This document shows positions 7,062 to 10,925 of a DNA stretch of 10,925 nt, in pieces. Position numbers and translations under genes: made by a program. The notes beneath the pieces are model-generated. The model was not told the origin of the DNA. It worked only from the letters and a program-made list of their open reading frames with translations, and did no database searches. Within the stretch, counting starts at the first letter, position 1. Each line of letters starts with the position of its first letter. This DNA comes from Burkholderia sp. (GTDB taxonomy: Bacteria > Pseudomonadota > Gammaproteobacteria > Burkholderiales > Burkholderiaceae), in the NCBI GenBank assembly GCA_030151225.1, contig JASLEG010000236.1, forward strand, positions 1 through 10,925, given 5' to 3'.

Positions 7062-7218
7062 ACCCACGATCCACGACCACATCGCGTGGCTGCAATCGCT
7101 TGCCACCGGGCGGCGGTTTCCGATCCTCGTGTTCACGGCCGATACCGACATGGCGACCGACGGCCGGGTGTCGCTGACGAGCCTCGACGGGCAGGAGATC
7201 GTGCTCGGCCGCACCTGA
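7042..7218 (+). CDS. Small hypothetical protein, last gene of the GNAT unit
   Basis: The product is 58 residues from the ATG at 7042, or 69 from an in-frame ATG at 7009. I do not recognise a family. It has a helical start (IHDHIAWLQSLATG) and a beta-rich end (FPILVFTAD, then GRVSLTSLDGQEIVLG), suggesting a small folded cytoplasmic domain. Codon third positions are strongly G/C, which supports real coding. The start overlaps the end of the preceding gene by 20 bases. A GGAG at 7025-7028 is 13 bases from the ATG, longer than ideal, so translation may depend on coupling to the upstream gene. It ends 21 bases before the convergent TetR gene. Confidence 0.55.
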   Translation: MHPATNEPTIHDHIAWLQSLATGRRFPILVFTADTDMATDGRVSLTSLDGQEIVLGRT

Positions 7219-7239
7219 GTCACGCCCCGGCCCGCCCCC

Positions 7240-7770
7240 TCACCCCGCCAGCACCGCGAGGATCAGCTCGATCTCCTTGTCCGTCACGCTCGCGCCGCTC
7301 AGCGTCGAATAGCCGACGAAGGCCCAGTACGACCAGCGCCCGAGCGTCTGCGCCTCGCGCTTGCCGCGCCCGGCGCCGTGCAGCAGCGCGATCAGGTAAT
7401 CGGTGCGGCTCTGGTCGACGCGCGCGAGCACCTCGCGCGCGGCCTGGTTGGTCAGCGACCACGAGCGCATCGCGCGATCGAGCGCGAGATCCGACGCCGC
7501 CGCGCCCATGAACCAGTAGCGCAGCCGCGTGCGCGCATCGCCGCCGAGCCGCTCCACGCAGGCGATCGCATCGGCCGTATGGCTCTGCTCCCAGTAGCGC
7601 GGCAGCAGCGCCAGATAGGCCTCGAGGCTCGCGAAGTGCCAGTAGAAGCTGCCCTTGGTCACCTCGAGCCGCCGCGCGATCGGCATGATCCGCAGCGCCT
7701 CCGGGCCCTCCTCGGAGAGCGCCTGCAAGCCCGCCGCCAGCCAGTCATCCTGTGTCTTTCTCTCGGTCAT
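7240..7770 (-). CDS. TetR family transcriptional regulator
   Basis: The product is 176 residues. The N-terminal helix-turn-helix is standard: LAAGLQALSEEGPEALRI (11-28), then IARRLEVTKGSFYWHFASLEAYL (31-53), where KGSFYWHF is the recognition-helix end seen across TetR proteins. The C-terminal ligand-binding part has no recognisable ligand family. The ATG at 7770 gives the normal TetR start; an ATG at 7824 would add 18 residues and lie inside a palindromic operator, so I reject it. The gene is divergent from the DUF4336 gene, and two matching palindromes lie between them, pointing to repression of both genes and release by an unknown small molecule. Confidence 0.9.
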   Translation of the reverse strand: MTERKTQDDWLAAGLQALSEEGPEALRIMPIARRLEVTKGSFYWHFASLEAYLALLPRYWEQSHTADAIACVERLGGDARTRLRYWFMGAAASDLALDRAMRSWSLTNQAAREVLARVDQSRTDYLIALLHGAGRGKREAQTLGRWSYWAFVGYSTLSGASVTDKEIELILAVLAG

Positions 7771-7775
7771 GCGGA

Positions 7776-7804
7776 ACCATACCGTACGGTATTGACTTTC
7801 ACAA
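7776..7804 (-). promoter_or_regulatory. Candidate promoter for the TetR gene
   Basis: On minus, TTGTGA (7804-7799) and TATGGT (7781-7776) are separated by 17 bases and match four of six bases each. Transcription would start near 7769, at the start codon itself, implying a leaderless or nearly leaderless message. Operator 1 overlaps the spacer and -10, which fits autorepression. Confidence 0.4.
7779..7792. promoter_or_regulatory. TetR operator 1 (perfect 14-bp palindrome)
   Basis: ATACCGTACGGTAT is a perfect palindrome. It shares the pattern ATACCG-NN-CGGTAT with operator 2, whose centre is 44 bases away. It overlaps the likely TetR -10 and the first base of the DUF4336 -35. Confidence 0.78.
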
Positions 7805-7820
7805 CCACAGATGAAATTAT
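7792..7820 (+). promoter_or_regulatory. Sigma-70 promoter for the DUF4336 gene
   Basis: TTGACT (7792-7797) and AATTAT (7815-7820) match five and four of six bases with a 17-base spacer, in an AT-rich patch. The start would be near 7827, inside operator 2, giving a leader of about 84 bases. Confidence 0.6.
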
Positions 7821-7839
7821 CCATACCGACCGGTATGGA
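7820..7839. promoter_or_regulatory. TetR operator 2 (palindrome with 9-bp arms)
   Basis: TCCATACCG and CGGTATGGA flank a 2-base centre. The core ATACCG-NN-CGGTAT equals that of operator 1. It begins at the end of the DUF4336 -10 and covers the likely transcription start, a classical blocking position. Confidence 0.78.
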
Positions 7840-7910
7840 ACCGGTCGAATCCGACGACGCAGCCGCTTCACGCGATCGCCCATTCCGGCGCCAATGACAA
7901 CGTGATTCCC

Positions 7911-8594
7911 ATGCTCAAACCCATCGCCCCCGACCTCTGGCACCTCCCGCACAGCTTCGTGACGAACGGCCTGCGCATCGCCACGCGCATGACCGTGGTG
8001 CGCTTCAGGGACGGCTCCCTGTGGCTGCACTCGCCGGTGCCGCTCGACAGCGCGGTGCGCACGCAACTGGCCGAACTCGGCACCGTGCGCTACATCGTGG
8101 CGCCGAACAAGATGCACCACCTGTTCGCCGGCCCGTGCGCGGCGGCGTTTCCCGACGCGAAGCTGTACGGCGCGCCGGGCCTGGCCGCCAAGCGCCCGGG
8201 CCTGCGCAATCTGCACGAGCTCGGCACGGCGGTGGAGCCGGAATGGCGCGACGAACTCGAGCAGATCTTCTTCGAGGGGATTCCGGCCGGCAACGAGAGC
8301 GTGTGGCTGCACAAGGCCTCGGGCACCCTGATCCTGACCGACCTGTGCCAGTGGTGGCCGGGCGAGCAGGCCTTCGCCACGCGCCTGTACGCATCGCTGA
8401 CGGGCGTGCGCGAGCGCCTCGCGGTGCCGCGCACGATCCGCCTGCTGGTGAAGGATCGCGCCGCCGCGCGGGCCAGCGCGCAGCGCATCCTGGCCTGGCC
8501 GTTCACGCGGGTGGTGATGGCGCACACCGAGATCGTCGAGCACGACGCGCATCGTGCGATGGAAGCGGCGCTCGCCGTGTGGACACGCGGCTGA
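7911..8594 (+). CDS. DUF4336 domain protein (metallo-beta-lactamase-like fold)
   Basis: The product is 227 residues. The start MLKPIAPDLWHLPHSF and the stretch TRMTVVRFRDGSLWLHSPVPL (25-45) are typical of DUF4336. The family resembles the metallo-beta-lactamase fold, but the classical HxHxDH zinc motif is absent: YIVAPNKMHHLFAG (61-74) stands in its place, and LILTDLCQWWP (140-150) and VVMAHTEIVEHDAH (201-214) are other conserved parts. Hydrolase activity is therefore uncertain. The GTG at 7902 is an alternative start adding three residues; neither has a clear Shine-Dalgarno. Position opposite a TetR gene with operators on its promoter suggests an inducible role, perhaps against a toxic compound or lactone-like ligand; that is inference. 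Confidence 0.82.
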   Translation: MLKPIAPDLWHLPHSFVTNGLRIATRMTVVRFRDGSLWLHSPVPLDSAVRTQLAELGTVRYIVAPNKMHHLFAGPCAAAFPDAKLYGAPGLAAKRPGLRNLHELGTAVEPEWRDELEQIFFEGIPAGNESVWLHKASGTLILTDLCQWWPGEQAFATRLYASLTGVRERLAVPRTIRLLVKDRAAARASAQRILAWPFTRVVMAHTEIVEHDAHRAMEAALAVWTRG

Positions 8595-8615
8595 ACCCGG
8601 GCGCGCCGAGCGCAC

Positions 8616-9533
8616 TCAGCGCGGCCAGCGCCAGGTCGGCTCGCTCAGGTGCTCGGCGATGAAGTCGGACAGCGCGCTGACCTTGGCCGGCCGCGCGCGC
8701 GCCGACGGCGTGACGAAATACAGGCCGCCCTTCGTCAGCGACCAGTCCGGCAGGATCGCCTCGAGGCGCCCGTCCACGAGATATTCCGCGGCGATGAATT
8801 CGGGCAGCTCGGCGATCGCGAGCCCCGCCAGCAGCATCGGCACGAGCGCGTCCGCATTCGTCACGCGCAGCGGGCCGGTGGGCATCACCGGCTCCTCGTC
8901 GCCGGCCGCGTTGGTGAAGCGCCACATGTCGCTGCGCGCGCGATACGCGTAGGACAGGCAGGGCCGCCCGGCCAGCTCGCGCGGATGCGCGGGCCGCCCC
9001 TCGCGCGCCAGATAGCCGGGCGAGGCCACCAGATACTGGGTGACCGCGCACAGCCGCCGCGCCACCAGCGAGGAATCGGGCAAGGCGGCGATGCGCAGCG
9101 CCGCGTCGAAGCCGTCGGCCACCAGATCGACGGTCGAATCGGCCAGATGCAGATCCACCTGCACCTCCGGATAGCGGCGAAAGAAATCCGGCATCAGCGG
9201 CGCGACCCAGCGCAGCCCGAACGACATCGGCACCGCCAGCCGCACCAGGCCGCGCGGCTGCACCGACAGCTCGCGCGCCGCGCCCTCGGCCGCCTCGGCG
9301 CGCCGGTAGATCTCGCCGGCCTGCTCGCACAGCGCCCGGCCGAACTCGGTCAGCGCCAGCTGCCGCGAGGTGCGGTTGAACAGCCGCGCGCCGAGCCGCT
9401 CTTCCAGCCGCGCCACGCCACGCGACACCGTGGCCACCGATACCCCCGTCTCGCGCGCGGCCGCCGCGAACGAGCCCTCCTCGGCCACCTTCGCGAACAT
9501 CGCGAGTCCCTCGAAATCAGGCAGTTTCGACAT
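8616..9533 (-). CDS. LysR family transcriptional regulator
   Basis: The product is 305 residues, the normal LysR length. The N-terminal winged helix-turn-helix is LAMFAKVAEEGSFAAAARETG (10-30) followed by VSVATVSRGVARLEERLGARLFNRTSR (31-57). The effector domain spans about 93-295, with the usual DAALRIAALPDSSLVARRL-type segment. It belongs to the subgroup near AaeR/DmlR-type regulators, but the ligand cannot be named. The ATG at 9533 is preceded by GGA at 5 bases and gives the standard start. It is divergent from an SDR gene and probably controls the SDR-pirin pair and itself. Confidence 0.93.
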   Translation of the reverse strand: MSKLPDFEGLAMFAKVAEEGSFAAAARETGVSVATVSRGVARLEERLGARLFNRTSRQLALTEFGRALCEQAGEIYRRAEAAEGAARELSVQPRGLVRLAVPMSFGLRWVAPLMPDFFRRYPEVQVDLHLADSTVDLVADGFDAALRIAALPDSSLVARRLCAVTQYLVASPGYLAREGRPAHPRELAGRPCLSYAYRARSDMWRFTNAAGDEEPVMPTGPLRVTNADALVPMLLAGLAIAELPEFIAAEYLVDGRLEAILPDWSLTKGGLYFVTPSARARPAKVSALSDFIAEHLSEPTWRWPR

Positions 9534-9548
9534 CGCCGTCCATCATTT

Positions 9549-9564
9549 CAAATTTGCAACGTTG
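9549..9564. promoter_or_regulatory. Two adjoining 8-bp palindromes in the LysR/SDR intergenic region
   Basis: CAAATTTG (9549-9556) and CAACGTTG (9557-9564) are perfect palindromes placed end to end. They sit 16 bases upstream of the LysR start, in the most AT-rich part of the region, and just past the likely LysR transcription start. They are candidate LysR-binding elements, though neither is the textbook T-N11-A box. Confidence 0.42.
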
Positions 9565-9575
9565 GTTTGCGATCC

Positions 9576-9604
9576 ATTCTATTTCGTGAAGTCGAGCGCG
9601 TCGA
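9576..9604 (-). promoter_or_regulatory. Candidate promoter for the LysR gene
   Basis: On minus, TCGACG (9604-9599) and TAGAAT (9581-9576) match four and five of six consensus bases with a 17-base spacer. The start would be near 9569, giving a leader of about 36 bases that contains both palindromes. Confidence 0.5.
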
Positions 9605-9682
9605 TATTCTCCTCACATCGCAGCACGCAACCGGTGGCGCACCCCGCCCCGGCCCCAACCGAACACGTTCAGGAGCAACACC

Positions 9683-10447
9683 GTGGCACGCAAGCTCGAC
9701 AACAGGATCGCCCTCGTCACCGGCGCCACCAGCGGCATCGGCCTCGCCACCGCGCAGCGCTTCGCCGCCGAAGGCGCGCACGTGTATCTGACCGGCCGCC
9801 GCCAGGCCGAGCTCGACGCGGCCGTGGCCGCGATCCGCGCGGCCGGGGGCAGCGCCACCGGCCTGCGCGTCGACTCCACCAAACTCGACCAGCTCGACGC
9901 GCTGTATGCCCGCATCGCCGAGGAACACGGCCGCCTCGACGTGCTGTTCGCGAACGCCGGCGGCGGCTCGATGCTGCCGCTCGGCGAGATCACCGAGGCG
10001 CATTTCGACGACACCTTCGAGCGCAACGTGAAGGGCGTGCTGTTCACGGTGCAGAAGGCGCTGCCGGTGCTGGCCGACGGCGCGTCGGTGATCCTGACCG
10101 GCTCCACGGCGGGCAGCGCGGGCACCGCGGCGTTCAGCGTGTACTCGGCGTCGAAGGCGGCGGTGCGCTCGTTCGCACGCAGCTGGATCCTCGACCTGAA
10201 GCCGCGCGGCATCCGCGTGAACACGCTGAGCCCCGGCGCGACCCGCACGCCCGGCCTGCTCGATCTGGCCGGGCAGGACGCAGCGCAGCGTCAGGGCCTG
10301 CTCGATCACTTCGCCGCGCAGATCCCGCTCTCGCGAGTGGGCGAGCCGGAGGAGATCGCCGCTGCGGCGCTGTTCCTCGCCTCGGACGACGCGAGCTACG
10401 TGAACGGCGCGGAGCTGTTCGTCGACGGCGGCATGCAGCAGATCTGA
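9683..10447 (+). CDS. SDR family oxidoreductase
   Basis: The product is 254 residues, a classical short-chain dehydrogenase/reductase. The nucleotide motif TGATSGIG (13-20), the NAG motif (91-93), and the catalytic tetrad Asn115, Ser141, Tyr154 and Lys158 (YSASK) are all present. TGRR (37-40) after the second strand, with Arg in place of an acidic residue, favours NADP(H). It would reduce or oxidise a carbonyl/alcohol in the cytoplasm; the substrate is unknown. The start is GTG at 9683, supported by a perfect AGGAG 7 bases upstream (9671-9675). It is followed after 40 bases by a pirin gene on the same strand and is divergent from a LysR regulator, its probable controller. Confidence 0.94.
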   Translation: MARKLDNRIALVTGATSGIGLATAQRFAAEGAHVYLTGRRQAELDAAVAAIRAAGGSATGLRVDSTKLDQLDALYARIAEEHGRLDVLFANAGGGSMLPLGEITEAHFDDTFERNVKGVLFTVQKALPVLADGASVILTGSTAGSAGTAAFSVYSASKAAVRSFARSWILDLKPRGIRVNTLSPGATRTPGLLDLAGQDAAQRQGLLDHFAAQIPLSRVGEPEEIAAAALFLASDDASYVNGAELFVDGGMQQI

Positions 10448-10487
10448 GCACCGCCCGCACCGGATCGAGAACAGGAGCACGCGCATC

Positions 10488-10925
10488 ATGATCGAAGCCC
10501 GCCGGTTCGCCACGCTCGGCCGCCTCTCGGGTGGCGGGCTCGATGCGCGGCTGCACGTTCGTCACGGCCACGTCGGCCGCGCCGGGCACGAACCGCTCGG
10601 CCCGCTCGTGGTGTGGAACGACGACACGTTCGCGCCGCGCTCGGGCTTCGGCATGCATCCGCATCGCGACGTCGAGATCGTGACCTGGGTGCGCTCGGGC
10701 GCGATCACGCACGAGGACGACGCGGGCAACCGCGCCCGCCTCGTGGCCGGCAGCGTGCAGGCGATGAGCGCCGGCAGCGGCGTGCATCACGCCGAGCGCA
10801 ACGAGGAGGACGTGCCGGCGCGGCTGTTCCAGATCTGGTTGCGCCCGCGCGTGCCGGGCGGCGCGCCGCGCTGGGCCAGCCGCGCGTGTTCGGCGGCCTG
10901 TCGCGAGGGCCGCCTCGTGACGCTC
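10488..10925 (+). CDS. Pirin family protein, C-terminus cut by window edge
   Basis: The first 146 codons are present and the frame is open to the right edge. GFGMHPHRDVEIVTWV (53-68) and SAGSGVHHAERN (94-105) are the cupin motifs of pirin; His57, His59, His101 and Glu103 match the four metal ligands known in human pirin. Bacterial pirins bind iron and some, such as E. coli YhhW, show quercetinase activity; others act in redox or acid metabolism. The ATG at 10488 follows AGGAG (10473-10477) at 10 bases. It lies 40 bases after the SDR gene, so it is probably the second gene of that unit under the LysR regulator. Confidence 0.92.
   Translation, partial: MIEARRFATLGRLSGGGLDARLHVRHGHVGRAGHEPLGPLVVWNDDTFAPRSGFGMHPHRDVEIVTWVRSGAITHEDDAGNRARLVAGSVQAMSAGSGVHHAERNEEDVPARLFQIWLRPRVPGGAPRWASRACSAACREGRLVTL

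Noticed and set aside
5905..7218. GNAT-type toxin-antitoxin module (TacT-like)
   Set aside because: Such modules have a ribbon-helix-helix antitoxin next to the GNAT, usually upstream; none is seen, and the GNAT's neighbours do not look like DNA-binding antitoxins.
7771..7824. Longer TetR start at 7824
   Set aside because: It would place the start codon inside operator 2, and the added residues do not resemble TetR N-termini.
7767..8615. A 282-codon minus frame opposite the DUF4336 gene
   Set aside because: It crosses the TetR operators and the DUF4336 gene antisense, with Arg/His-rich shadow composition.

Overview
The window is about 10.9 kb of very GC-rich DNA with strong G/C bias at third codon positions. 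Its gene families (DUF3142, DUF3820, DUF4274, DUF4336, and a LysR/SDR/pirin group) and short intergenic gaps suggest a chromosome of a Burkholderia-like betaproteobacterium. That placement is inference from composition and gene content, because no marker gene is present. I see no rRNA, tRNA, insertion sequence, phage gene or CRISPR array. No gene-free stretch exceeds 300 bases.

Layout, left to right. (1) A minus-strand pair encodes an exported protein with a C-terminal PDZ domain (1093-2340), followed by a DUF3142 protein that runs off the left edge (1-1058). (2) A small DUF3820 protein on minus (2410-2625) is divergent from a DUF4274 protein on plus (2783-3301). (3) An Asp/Glu-racemase-superfamily protein on minus (3328-4050) carries two in-frame 9-bp tandem repeats. 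(4) An HxlR regulator on minus (4176-4568) is divergent from an Old Yellow Enzyme on plus (4664-5788), with a dyad lying across the enzyme's promoter. (5) A tightly packed plus-strand trio holds a GNAT acetyltransferase (5905-6357), a two-part protein with helical repeats and a DUF7716-like end (6354-7061), and a 58-residue protein (7042-7218). (6) A TetR regulator on minus (7240-7770) is divergent from a DUF4336 protein on plus (7911-8594), and two near-identical palindromic operators flank the shared promoter region. (7) A LysR regulator on minus (8616-9533) is divergent from an SDR oxidoreductase (9683-10447) and a pirin gene that runs off the right edge (10488-10925).

Three of the seven blocks share one plan: a transcription factor divergent from the enzyme gene or genes it probably controls (HxlR/OYE, TetR/DUF4336, LysR/SDR-pirin). 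OYE, SDR and pirin families all fit oxidation or reduction of small, often electrophilic or aromatic compounds, so the right half looks like a set of inducible detoxification or catabolic loci. The least explained part is the GNAT / repeat-DUF7716-like / small-ORF trio. It is compact and translationally overlapping, and none of its functions can be assigned from sequence alone. I found no clear evidence of a wholly new defence or mobile system.
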